From contig JAFXRC010000044.1 of NCBI GenBank assembly GCA_017526585.1, forward strand, positions 1 to 64,000: DNA of 64,000 nucleotides, read 5' to 3'. Each line of letters opens with the position of its first letter. The first letter of the stretch is position 1. Under the pieces are notes generated by a model, which did not search any database, had not been told where the DNA came from, and saw nothing but the letters and a program-made list of their open reading frames with translations. The position numbers were made by a program, and so were the translations under genes. Below are positions 50,624 through 59,490 of this stretch, in pieces. The DNA comes from Fibrobacter sp. Lineage in GTDB: Bacteria; Fibrobacterota; Fibrobacteria; Fibrobacterales; Fibrobacteraceae.

Positions 50624-52771
50624 ATGTATAAAGATTTTAAGCTTATGGGTTATAAATCGGTCCTCCTTTCTTCCTTGCTTATTGCTTCTGCTGCGTTCGC
50701 TCAGGAAGAAGCAAAGGATACCACTTCTGTCGAAGGTCGCCAGCTGAGCCTGCTCGAAAAGCTGACGAATTACGAAGCTAACGCACTCGGCTTTGCCATC
50801 AACGGTAACGCCAAGGCGGGCTACCTGCACTCGACAATTTCTTCTGACGACCTGACTAAGGATTCTCAGCTGGACGAAGCCTCGGCCTACACCCGCATGA
50901 ACATGGTGTTCTCCGTTCGTCCGAGTTCCGAAAGTGTCGCGAAGTTCAATCTGCGCTTCCACAAGGACTGGCAGAACGCTCACCGCGAAGGCAACAATTC
51001 TCCCATTACGACTTGGTGGTCTTATGACGGCTATGGCGTCAATAAGCACATGAAGTTCAACTTGGGGCACATGCGCGTGGGTTATACCCCGTTGACCGTG
51101 TACCAGCCGATGCCGGACTTGATTTTCGAACCGACTATCCTTGCTGAACATCGTGCCGAAGTCATGGCTGACAAGAATCTGGACGGCTCGAACGACCGCT
51201 TGATGCAGGGTGCCAATGTCGAGGTGACTACCGGAAAGGTTGGTGCCGTGGATGACTTGAAGTTCCATGGTACCTTGGCTAGAATCCGCAACGTGGGCAA
51301 GAAGAACGACCAGGTGTTCTTTGACTTCGACAAATCTGATCGCTATATGACGGCCATTGCCGGAGGTGTCGACTTTAAGGGCGTCACACTGGGTGTGAAC
51401 GAGGTCTATACATTCGACCGCGTTCGTAGTTCCCGTGCGACAAACCTGTACGCCTTGATCGATACGCTTTACTACGATCTTAATAATGTGCTCAGCTTCG
51501 AACTCGGTTTCGATTCCAAGCGCCTGATGCCTACCAGCGCATTCCATTTCGGTGCCGATGTGGAATACGCCCTGTCTTACTGGAGCTACTACCAGGACGC
51601 TTATGAGACTGTCGAAATTACGAAGATGGTTGTCGATACCGCTGGGGTCGTAAATCCCGATGGTTCGGTCTCTACGGACCGTGGCTACTTCAGCTACAAG
51701 ACCTCGACCGAATTAGAGGCTAACATGACCCAGATTGCTTCCGCTCATAACAAGGGTGCCCTGAGGGTGAACCTTTATGGCGACGCCTCCATTGGCGCCA
51801 TCGATTTCGATGCCCAGGCGAATGTGGTCAAGGTTGACAAGGATTTCCAGGCTGAACTCGCCATGACGCCTGCCGTGCTGTCGAACATCCCGGTGCTCAA
51901 TAGCGATGCAACCTTCTCTACCTCCATGGAAGACCAACTCTTGTCTGGTGTCCGTTCGGGTTCTCTCGAAAACCTCTACTTCTCCATGTACGAATCGGTT
52001 CCGCTGAATTCCTCGAATATGATGCTTAAGGATCCGACTGCGTATGAATCTGAATACTATCGACTCTTCAACAACTTCAAGTACGCCCAGTACTATCGCA
52101 ACGGTTACAACAATGTGACATTGAAGCGTACCGACCTGCTCGCTACGACGACGGTGCTTGATCCGTCGACGAATATCGCGATGCCTTACGGCTATGCTAC
52201 TCCGAACCGTACCGGTGGCGATATCAACCTGAACGGCAAGTGGAATGACGCCGTCGCCGTTCGCGCGGTCTTCGGTCTTTACATGGCTGACTCGGTCAAT
52301 CTTCTTGAAAATCCCTACGACTTCGGCACCGGTACGCAGTATATGCGCTTAGGTGGCGGTCTCAAGGTCGATGTGGCCCGCCTTGCCAATCTGCCCAAGG
52401 ATTTTGGTGTCAAGCTGGGCGGTTCCTTCGAGATGGCTAAGGAAACGGATGGTCTGGAACGTTCTAGCTCCCGTATCATGGGCGGCTTTGACCTTTCCTG
52501 GAAGCAGGCGGCGTTACTCGCCGGATTCCAGATGCTGACCCTTGATTTCGGCGTGCCTTACATGGGCATTCTGGACAACTCCTCCGAAATGTTGCTCCTG
52601 ACGGGAGTTCGCTACAAGCTGGGTGCCGGTGCATACGCTACCGTGCAATACGGAATTTTGACGAACTCCATCGACTACAAGAGCATGGATATGGCGACCG
52701 GTGCGGTTGGCTCGGCAACGCTCGATATTTCCAAGAATGTTATCATGGCTGACGTGACGGTCAACTTCTAA
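50624..52771 (+). CDS. Large outer-membrane beta-barrel protein 3
   Basis: The 715-residue protein has a signal peptide ending in AAFAQEE, a beta-rich body and a C-terminal aromatic residue (ADVTVNF), the standard outer-membrane barrel ending. It shares the PLTVY.P..D...EP.I.A..R block with the preceding protein. GGGAGG lies 6 nt before the ATG at 50624; a second ATG at 50645 would shorten the n-region only. Position and codon bias are as for its neighbours. Confidence 0.72.
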   Translation: MYKDFKLMGYKSVLLSSLLIASAAFAQEEAKDTTSVEGRQLSLLEKLTNYEANALGFAINGNAKAGYLHSTISSDDLTKDSQLDEASAYTRMNMVFSVRPSSESVAKFNLRFHKDWQNAHREGNNSPITTWWSYDGYGVNKHMKFNLGHMRVGYTPLTVYQPMPDLIFEPTILAEHRAEVMADKNLDGSNDRLMQGANVEVTTGKVGAVDDLKFHGTLARIRNVGKKNDQVFFDFDKSDRYMTAIAGGVDFKGVTLGVNEVYTFDRVRSSRATNLYALIDTLYYDLNNVLSFELGFDSKRLMPTSAFHFGADVEYALSYWSYYQDAYETVEITKMVVDTAGVVNPDGSVSTDRGYFSYKTSTELEANMTQIASAHNKGALRVNLYGDASIGAIDFDAQANVVKVDKDFQAELAMTPAVLSNIPVLNSDATFSTSMEDQLLSGVRSGSLENLYFSMYESVPLNSSNMMLKDPTAYESEYYRLFNNFKYAQYYRNGYNNVTLKRTDLLATTTVLDPSTNIAMPYGYATPNRTGGDINLNGKWNDAVAVRAVFGLYMADSVNLLENPYDFGTGTQYMRLGGGLKVDVARLANLPKDFGVKLGGSFEMAKETDGLERSSSRIMGGFDLSWKQAALLAGFQMLTLDFGVPYMGILDNSSEMLLLTGVRYKLGAGAYATVQYGILTNSIDYKSMDMATGAVGSATLDISKNVIMADVTVNF

Positions 52772-52784
52772 GGGGAATTTGAAT

Positions 52785-53876
52785 ATGAATAAGAAAGTAA
52801 AATTCGCACTGGTCGGCGCGGCATTGGTATTTGGCGCATGCGCTGACTATTCGGTTGACTCTGAAGATGTGATGATCAAGACTTCTAATGCGGGTAATGG
52901 TGTCCATGACATCGCATATTATGCTATACCCGAGGATTATGACCTTGACACCTACCTCGCCCTGAATCCCGATGTCAAGTATTTCCAGATTATCGACAGG
53001 CTCCGTAATGTGGACAACAAGCCTCGTCTGGATTCGATGAAGAATAACGATACCAAGGCTGATGCTACGGCGCTTTACGATGCCGACAACGATGCTTTCA
53101 TGGCCGACGAAGCCTTGGTCAAGCAGGCGTTCCTGATGTCCGGATATCCGGAATCCATGTGGCAAGATGCCGCCTCGCTCAACAAGGAGCAGAAGCTGAT
53201 TGTGCTTCGCTTCAACAAGCAGCAGATTGGCGGTGCTCCCAATACTGCCGAAGACATGGATTATCTCAAGAACTTCCAGTACGATCAGGAACTCTACGAA
53301 ATGCATTATGCCGCATTTGGAGTTCTCGACGGTCGTGCCTATCGTGCTTGCAAAACGGCTGACATCACAATTCCGGCTGGCAATTCCCAGGCGGGCAAGA
53401 CGGTCGTTTCTAAGGGTGCATCCATCGATCCCGTGCTCGCAAAAATTGTGAACCTGGCCGATACCTTGGGTGCAAAGCCGTTCATCAGGGACTACAGCTC
53501 CTATTACTTCTGCAAGAACGATGCGGATGGTCTTGTCTATCCGATTTGGAACGATGAAGGCGGCGAACGCCTTGTCCGCATCCGCGAAGTTTATGACAGC
53601 CTCCTGGTGGCGAATCCGCCTGCCCCCGAAGAGACCGAACCGGCTGCCGAGAAGGAAACTTCTTCTGAAGAAAAGGAATCTACCGCCGAGTCCTCTTCCG
53701 AGACCACGGAAGAACAGCCCGCAGAAGAGTCTACAACGGAAGAGACTTCAACCGAAGAGTCTGGTACAGAAGAATCTGGTGCCGAAGAATCTGCCTCGGA
53801 GGAATCGACTGCAGAGGAACCGGCTGAATCCGGCGAAGGATCTGCTGAAGAATCCGGTGAAACTCCTGAAACTTAA
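52785..53876 (+). CDS. Acidic lipoprotein of the barrel operon
   Basis: The 363-residue protein has a lipoprotein signal (lipobox FGAC followed by ADYSVDSE), a globular part of about 260 residues with several Cys, and a C-terminal tail of about 85 residues made of Glu, Ser, Thr, Pro and Ala. The tail resembles an acidic linker or stalk. The start is the ATG at 52785 with AGGGGAA upstream. It probably anchors or spaces partners of the same operon at the outer membrane. No enzyme motif is seen. Confidence 0.75.
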   Translation: MNKKVKFALVGAALVFGACADYSVDSEDVMIKTSNAGNGVHDIAYYAIPEDYDLDTYLALNPDVKYFQIIDRLRNVDNKPRLDSMKNNDTKADATALYDADNDAFMADEALVKQAFLMSGYPESMWQDAASLNKEQKLIVLRFNKQQIGGAPNTAEDMDYLKNFQYDQELYEMHYAAFGVLDGRAYRACKTADITIPAGNSQAGKTVVSKGASIDPVLAKIVNLADTLGAKPFIRDYSSYYFCKNDADGLVYPIWNDEGGERLVRIREVYDSLLVANPPAPEETEPAAEKETSSEEKESTAESSSETTEEQPAEESTTEETSTEESGTEESGAEESASEESTAEEPAESGEGSAEESGETPET

Positions 53877-53890
53877 GAAAGGGTGACGAT

Positions 53891-54940
53891 ATGTTTAAGA
53901 AATTTATTGCAACATTAGGATGCTCCGCTGCGCTGCTTTTTGCGGCTGAATTTCAGGTAGGAACATATTTCCCGAACTGGCTCCAGTACTCCCAGTTCAC
54001 TCCCGAAGATGTCCGTTACGAATTCTTGACGAACATTCACTACGGCTATTTCATTCCTAGCGAAGACGGTTCCAGCATTACCAACTCGGACGAAAACGAC
54101 ACCCCCAACTTCGAAAAGCTCGCAAGCCTTTCCAAAGAAAAGAAGGTGGACCTTACGGTAAATGTGGGCGGAGTCGGTAACGAAGAGGTCATGAAGGCTG
54201 TCGCTTCTAGCGAAGAAGCTCGTGCCGCCCTCGCCGAAGCAGCCAAGTCCCTGGTGGACCAGTATGGTCTTGCCGGTATCGAACTCGACTGGATCCCTGC
54301 CGAAGAGGAAGAATACGCCTCTTGGGGTGCCCTGGTGGCTGCCCTTGCCGATGCGGGTGTTTCTGTTTCTGCCACGGTGGCGGGTTCTTCGGATGCCGCT
54401 AAGCTTTATCCGGCCGAGGCGCTTTCCAAGCTTACCGCTGCGATGGTCATGCTGACCGACCAGATGAGCGAAGAGGAGTCCAGCGTCAAGCCCAATTCCG
54501 ACTTCTCCTATGCCCAGGAAGTCCTGAAGGCATACTCCGATGCGGGAATTTCCTCTGAAAAGGTGATTCCGGTGGTTCCCATGTACGGAAAGACGTTCCT
54601 GGGTGCTACGGGTCTCGGTTCTAGCCATCAGGGCTCCGGAAGCGGTAACGAAGGTTACCTAACCTATAAAGAATTGATGAACGTGTTCGATACTCCTGAC
54701 TACCAGGTCACGTTCGACGAGGCGACTCAGAGCGAGGTGGCGGTGAGCTCCTCCGAAACGATCGTCTTCAATGGAATTCCTTCAATGAAATCCCTGGCGA
54801 CTTTTGTCAAGGATAACGGATTTGGCGGAATGGCGCTCTACGATATTTCGGGTGACCACAATGCCCCGATTGTCTCCCTATTGGTGACTGTTGGGCAGGT
54901 TTTGAGACCCGAAATCAAGTACAACGCTAAGAAAAAGTGA
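53891..54940 (+). CDS. GH18-like exported protein lacking the catalytic Glu
   Basis: The 349-residue protein has a signal peptide (about 1-19) and reads as a GH18 barrel: FQVGTYFPNWLQYSQFTPED, LTNIHYGYF, VDLTVNVGG, and the strand-4 motif LAGIELDWIPAEEE, then VIPVVPMYGKTF. In active chitinases strand 4 is DGxDxDWE; here the positions are A128, E131, D133 and I135, so the proton-donor Glu is replaced by Ile. It is therefore probably a binding protein rather than a chitinase, possibly for cellulose or another glycan. It is the last gene of the barrel operon. Confidence 0.78.
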   Translation: MFKKFIATLGCSAALLFAAEFQVGTYFPNWLQYSQFTPEDVRYEFLTNIHYGYFIPSEDGSSITNSDENDTPNFEKLASLSKEKKVDLTVNVGGVGNEEVMKAVASSEEARAALAEAAKSLVDQYGLAGIELDWIPAEEEEYASWGALVAALADAGVSVSATVAGSSDAAKLYPAEALSKLTAAMVMLTDQMSEEESSVKPNSDFSYAQEVLKAYSDAGISSEKVIPVVPMYGKTFLGATGLGSSHQGSGSGNEGYLTYKELMNVFDTPDYQVTFDEATQSEVAVSSSETIVFNGIPSMKSLATFVKDNGFGGMALYDISGDHNAPIVSLLVTVGQVLRPEIKYNAKKK

Positions 54941-54976
54941 TTTTGCCCACAAATAATCCTGTAAAGTTTTTTTTGC

Positions 54977-55005
54977 GAGACAAAGTTCATTTTTTGTGTT
55001 ATATT
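54977..55005 (+). promoter_or_regulatory. Promoter of the CBM protein gene
   Basis: GAGACA (54977-54982, four of six consensus), a 17-nt spacer and TATATT (55000-55005) lie upstream of the gene at 55047, which also has AAAGAGAGAGAA before its ATG. Confidence 0.5.
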
Positions 55006-55046
55006 ATAACCACATAAACAATAAACCCTAACAAAGAGAGAGAATT

Positions 55047-56042
55047 ATGAAAAATCTTGCAATTTTCGGCCTCGCAGCCGCTAGTGCATCTCTGGCCGCA
55101 GGTTCCCTGTGGAACATGGATGTCGATGCATACCAGGTCCAGGTCCCGGAAGCGGTTGCCTGCGACAAGACTGGTGAAGACTATGGTAAAGAATGCTACC
55201 AGACCACTGGTGGTTGGTGGTTCGCCTATGTCGGTGACGAAAACAAGGGTCAGAAAATGTCCTTTGACCCGATCACCACGAACGACGACGGTACCTACAA
55301 GCTCATCACGACCGACGAAACTGATGGTTCCATCATTGATGGCGGTAACCTCATTGCAGGTACCGGCCTTCAGGTGACGATGTCTGCCGCTGGTGGTGCT
55401 TCTGCTGACCCGGCTATCGCTGGTATCGGCTTCAACTGGACCAAGGCGGAAGACCCGATTGATATTTCTGCTCATCCGGGCTACTGCATTGTGTACGCTT
55501 GGACTGGCTCTCAGGCTCTCCAGATGGAACTTGGCTGGAAGGAAGACAAGGATGCAGGTGGATACGGTTACGATACCTGGTATGCCAAGCTTCCTGCTCA
55601 GGATGCCTTGACCAAGCTCGAGCTCCCGTGGTCTGCCTTCACCCAGGACAAGTGGGATAAGCCGCCTCAGCCGATCACCACGGCTCAGACTGAAGCTGTT
55701 TCTCTGAAGATTCGTCTGAAGAACTCTGCTGCTCCGGAAATCAAGGGTACCCTCACCATCAGCGAACTCGGCTGGACCGGTGAATGCGGCGAAGGTGGTG
55801 GCTCTATCGGCGCTATCGGTAGCATCGCTCAGGCTTCTTCTGCCAAGGCTATCCTCTCTGGTCGTACCCTCTCCTTCTCTGGCGTGAAGGGTGCAGCCAA
55901 GGCTGAAATTCTGAACCTCCAGGGTCAGGTTGTTCTGAAGGGTTCCGCCGCTTCTGCCATGAACCTCGCTAGCCTCGACGCTGGTGTGTACATGGTCCGC
56001 GTTGCCGGTGCAAACCTCACTCAGAAGATCCTCCTCAAGTAA
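55047..56042 (+). CDS. Exported CBM-like protein with type-IX-like C-terminal domain
   Basis: The 331-residue protein has a signal peptide (about 1-19), a beta-sandwich domain (about 20-245) with CBM11/CIA30-like features (GIGFNWTKAEDPIDISAHPG, LKIRLKNSAAPEIKGTLTI) and a Gly/Ser linker. A C-terminal module (AEILNLQGQVVL ... SLDAGVYMVRV) matches the type-IX-like tails of the GH5 enzymes. It has no enzyme motif, so it is probably a secreted or surface cellulose-binding protein. It has its own promoter and terminator and very biased codons, suggesting high expression. Confidence 0.75.
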   Translation: MKNLAIFGLAAASASLAAGSLWNMDVDAYQVQVPEAVACDKTGEDYGKECYQTTGGWWFAYVGDENKGQKMSFDPITTNDDGTYKLITTDETDGSIIDGGNLIAGTGLQVTMSAAGGASADPAIAGIGFNWTKAEDPIDISAHPGYCIVYAWTGSQALQMELGWKEDKDAGGYGYDTWYAKLPAQDALTKLELPWSAFTQDKWDKPPQPITTAQTEAVSLKIRLKNSAAPEIKGTLTISELGWTGECGEGGGSIGAIGSIAQASSAKAILSGRTLSFSGVKGAAKAEILNLQGQVVLKGSAASAMNLASLDAGVYMVRVAGANLTQKILLK

Positions 56043-56065
56043 TTCTTACTTGAAGTAGAATTTTA

Positions 56066-56099
56066 GGACCTCGTCCATTCGGACGGGGTTCTTTTTTTT
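56066..56099 (+). terminator. Terminator of the CBM protein gene
   Basis: GGACCTCGTCC pairs with GGACGGGGTT around ATTC, followed by a run of eight T. Confidence 0.85.
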
Positions 56100-56249
56100 G
56101 TGACATAAAGTTCCGTGGGGTAGAAATCAGTGTGCGATTCTTCACATCGGTTCCATCTGTATACATGCAAACGCGTTTTTACTTTATTTTCCCGCCATTT
56201 TTAATTAAATTATAGATTGAGTGTTTTGACCATTTTTTCGAGGCTATTT

Positions 56250-57644
56250 ATGAAAAAATATCTTCTGTCGGTATTGGGTGTTACTATGGCTACTTTGATG
56301 GCCTGTTCCGACGATTCCTCTTCTTCGCCGTCTGGTGCAGATGATACGGTTATCGGCTCCAGTGATTCCGTTGACCCTACCAATCCTGCAACATTGAGCA
56401 GCGCAAGCGCCATTCCGGACCCGGGTAACGGAGGTGAGAATGGTGGCGAAAATGGTGGCAGTACGACCCCGGTTGTAGATCCAGGCGCCACGACCTACTA
56501 TGCCGTATTCCCGACAGCGAACCAGCTTGCTGTGCAGGAGATGTACAACAACTGGATTGCCAAGTTTTATGTGACCTATGAAGAAGAAGTTACTGCCCCT
56601 GTTTACCTGGGAACAGTGATGGTGCCTAAGCTGGAAGGTTCTGCTCGAATCAAGTTTGATGCCCCGCTCAATACGGTGTCCGAAGGTATCGGCTATGGTT
56701 TGCTGATTACCTACTTCATGAAGGACTGGGAAAGGTTTGACAAGCTGTTCAAGTATTATAGGGCTTATCCGGTAAGCGCAGAGGCCGGTCTCTACTTTAT
56801 GAAGTGGAAGGTCATTGGTGACGAAATGAACGGGGGCTTCTCTGCTGATGCAACGGGTGGCTCTGCTACGGATGCCGACCTGGATGTGATGACGGCCTTG
56901 TTCCTTGCCTATGCTGAAACTGGAAACGCCGAATACCTGACTTATGCAAAGGGTATTGCCGGCGCCATTTACAGTACCGAAGTCAACCCGACCACGCACT
57001 TGTTCATGCCGGGTAACGATGGCAAGCACATGAACGACGGCTATGTCTATAATACCAGCTACTTCTCGCTGGTGGGTCTTCGTCTCGCTATCAAGTACGA
57101 TACGGAACGCAGCGCCGCCTGGCAGCAGGTCCTTGACGCGACTTACGATTACATGACCAAGGTCCAGGCGGCCGGCAACGGTCTTTGGCCGGACTGGAGC
57201 AACGCCGAAGGCACTCCGACGGACCCGGAAAATGGTTCTTCGACTGGCAAGCTTTGCAATTTCTTTGGTCTTGAAGGCGTCCGTATTCCGCTTCGCGTAA
57301 TGTGGGACTACAACTGGTACGGTGACGATCGTGCAAAGACCCTTGCCGAAACGGCTGCAAACTTCGCCTATGCCTCTACGGGTGGCGATATCACCAAGAC
57401 TTTGATTAAGTACATCTATCAGGGTGAGCAGCCGACTGCCGGTCTGGGTGGTGCTCATTTCCGTGGTGCGTTCTGCTCGCTGTGGACCGTGAACGCGGCT
57501 TTGTCCGCAAATACAGCGGCGTGTAACGATGTTATCCTTTCTACTCCGTTCAGTGCGACCAAGACGCTCTACTTCGAACCTTCGATGCAGATGCTCTACA
57601 CCTTGTTCCTGAACGGGTACTTTGTCAAACACTGGAATTATTAA
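56250..57644 (+). CDS. GH8 endoglucanase/xylanase-type lipoprotein
   Basis: The 464-residue protein has a lipoprotein signal (lipobox LMAC followed by SDDSSSS), a Ser/Gly/Asn-rich linker (about 25-80) and a GH8 (alpha/alpha)6 barrel. The proton donor is E145 in NTVSEGIGYG, and the family signature ATDADLDVMTA (206-216) holds the substrate-binding Asp pair. GH8 enzymes cut beta-1,4-glucan, xylan or chitosan by inversion. The start is the ATG at 56250 with GAGG upstream. It is followed after 20 nt by a GH5 gene, probably as one transcript. Confidence 0.92.
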   Translation: MKKYLLSVLGVTMATLMACSDDSSSSPSGADDTVIGSSDSVDPTNPATLSSASAIPDPGNGGENGGENGGSTTPVVDPGATTYYAVFPTANQLAVQEMYNNWIAKFYVTYEEEVTAPVYLGTVMVPKLEGSARIKFDAPLNTVSEGIGYGLLITYFMKDWERFDKLFKYYRAYPVSAEAGLYFMKWKVIGDEMNGGFSADATGGSATDADLDVMTALFLAYAETGNAEYLTYAKGIAGAIYSTEVNPTTHLFMPGNDGKHMNDGYVYNTSYFSLVGLRLAIKYDTERSAAWQQVLDATYDYMTKVQAAGNGLWPDWSNAEGTPTDPENGSSTGKLCNFFGLEGVRIPLRVMWDYNWYGDDRAKTLAETAANFAYASTGGDITKTLIKYIYQGEQPTAGLGGAHFRGAFCSLWTVNAALSANTAACNDVILSTPFSATKTLYFEPSMQMLYTLFLNGYFVKHWNY

Positions 57645-57664
57645 TTATCAAATAAGGTAGTGAA

Positions 57665-59425
57665 ATGATGTTAAAGAAACTTCTGATGGGGGTGATTGCG
57701 GGAGCAATTGGGGTGATTGCTTCGCCGATTTCGGAGCACGGGCAGTTGTCTCTAAAGGGGTTTGATGTTGTCGACAAGAATGGTCAGCCGTACATTTTGC
57801 GCGGTATGAGCTTCTTCTGGGACGACTGGGGCTTCGAAAAGTTCTTTACTGAGGGTTCAGTAAAGACCATCGCCAACGATTGGGGTGGAAATGTGGTGCG
57901 TACGCCGATTCACGACTTGAACGAATCCCGTGCCAAGTCGATGATTGACTATGCCGCCGCGGCAGGTATCTACATCATTGTGGATTACCATTCTCATTGC
58001 GCCCACAAGAATGCTTCCGGTGCACAGACCTTCTTCGGCAACATTTCTAGCTATGTAAAGCAGAAAAACTACAACCATGTGTTGTACGAACTTTACAACG
58101 AACCGCTTTATGAAAACTGCAGCAGTGCGAGTGACACCTATGCCGGCGGCTCCCTCACGAGCTGGAATACAATTAAGTCTTATGCTGAATCCGTGATCCC
58201 GAAGATTCGTGCGAACGATCCGAACGGCATTATTATCGTGGGTACCCCGAACTACTCCCAGGGTACCGAGGCGGCTCGTGCCAACCCAATTACCGGTCAG
58301 AAGAATATCGCCTACACGCTGCATTTCTATGCTTCTACCAGTGGTCATGGCTCCTTGCGTTACAACCTGCTGCGTGGCAAGTGCAACGATTTCCCGATTA
58401 TCATTACCGAATGGGGCGTCTCCGAATCTAGCGGTGACGGTAACTTCACGAAGTCCATGAATGATACTTGGATTTCATGGATTGAATCCATTGGCGTGAG
58501 CTGGGCAAACTGGTCCATTAGCGATAAGGGTGAAACTTCTGCCGCCTTGACGGGTGGTGCAAGCGCTAGCGGTGGCTGGAACGACGGCAACCTGACTGCT
58601 TCGGGCAAGTATGTCAAGAACCTGATAAAGAACCTGAATGCTGGCAAGGGACTTTCCGGTGTGGGCTTAAGCCCAGCCAATGTAGATTGCTCGCAGCTTG
58701 AAGGTGGTGGACAGCATGAATTTGTTCGCAACGGAGTCGGTAGCTTTGGATATGCAGTTCAAGGTGAAAACTATATGGATTCTTCCAATGTGAAGACCGT
58801 TGAGTATGAAAAGGCCCAGAACAAGTCCTACCTTGCCTCTCAAAATAGTGGAACTGAGTCGTGGGCTGAATATACCTTGATGGATATTCCGGCTTCGGGT
58901 TATTATGTCCTTTATGCAAGTGTTGCTTCAAATAGCAGCGGATATTTGCACTATAGTGTAGACGAAGGGAGCACGGTTGATTCTGTCGAGTATTCGTCTA
59001 CGGGTAGCCAGACTAAGTTCACCGGGGTCCTTGGCAAAATTGCCTTGCCTGTTGAAGGTTCCGCTAACATTAGGATTTCCTGGAAGGGTGATTTATCGCT
59101 CGATGTGTTTACTGTGATGCCTGCCGATTCTTCGGATAGTGTGCAGCTGGACATCAAGCCGGGTGATAAAGTGATGCAGCTTGGCTCTGCAAAGACATCT
59201 ATGTTGGAGCAGTTCCGTTTTGATGTCAAGAACCGTTCCTTCGTGATTCCTGAAGGTTATGAACGCCTCTCCCTGTTCTCTGTAAAGGGTCGCAAGGTCT
59301 ACTCGGTCGATGTGCAGGGCAAGGCGAATGTTGAGCTGGATCGCTCGGTCAAGAAGGGCGTGTACATGGCCGTTCTGAGTGGGGCGAAGGGGCGTGTGTC
59401 CCTACAGCTTAAGGTGACTGAATAA
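57665..59425 (+). CDS. GH5 endoglucanase with CBM-like and sorting domains
   Basis: The 586-residue exported enzyme has a signal peptide (about 1-20) and a GH5_2-like barrel (about 22-320), with acid/base E146 in YELYNEPLY and nucleophile E249 in IIITEWGVS, plus VDYHSHCA and LHFYAST. A beta-sandwich module with CBM6/35-like wording (about 350-490: AVQGENYMDSS, ASGYYVLYASVA, NIRISWKGDLSLDVFTV) follows. The C-terminal FlgD/type-IX-like tail reads FSVKGRKVYSVD. It cuts internal cellulose bonds. It is second in a transcript after GH8 and ends at a terminator. Confidence 0.93.
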   Translation: MMLKKLLMGVIAGAIGVIASPISEHGQLSLKGFDVVDKNGQPYILRGMSFFWDDWGFEKFFTEGSVKTIANDWGGNVVRTPIHDLNESRAKSMIDYAAAAGIYIIVDYHSHCAHKNASGAQTFFGNISSYVKQKNYNHVLYELYNEPLYENCSSASDTYAGGSLTSWNTIKSYAESVIPKIRANDPNGIIIVGTPNYSQGTEAARANPITGQKNIAYTLHFYASTSGHGSLRYNLLRGKCNDFPIIITEWGVSESSGDGNFTKSMNDTWISWIESIGVSWANWSISDKGETSAALTGGASASGGWNDGNLTASGKYVKNLIKNLNAGKGLSGVGLSPANVDCSQLEGGGQHEFVRNGVGSFGYAVQGENYMDSSNVKTVEYEKAQNKSYLASQNSGTESWAEYTLMDIPASGYYVLYASVASNSSGYLHYSVDEGSTVDSVEYSSTGSQTKFTGVLGKIALPVEGSANIRISWKGDLSLDVFTVMPADSSDSVQLDIKPGDKVMQLGSAKTSMLEQFRFDVKNRSFVIPEGYERLSLFSVKGRKVYSVDVQGKANVELDRSVKKGVYMAVLSGAKGRVSLQLKVTE

Positions 59426-59450
59426 GGCGCCTGAACACCGAAAAAATTTG

Positions 59451-59476
59451 ATGCCGGACTTGCTCCGGCATTTTTT
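59451..59476 (+). terminator. Terminator of the GH8-GH5 transcript
   Basis: ATGCCGGA (59451-59458) pairs with TCCGGCAT (59464-59471), followed by six T. The next promoter's TATATT follows at once. Confidence 0.85.
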
Positions 59477-59490
59477 GTATATTACAAACT

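Noticed and set aside
41560..51547. Antisense open frames of more than 700 codons opposite the GH5 gene and the barrel genes
   Set aside because: The plus-strand genes have signal peptides, active sites or barrel features. The antisense products are His/Arg/Gly-rich nonsense, created by avoidance of TTA, TCA and CTA in the sense strand.
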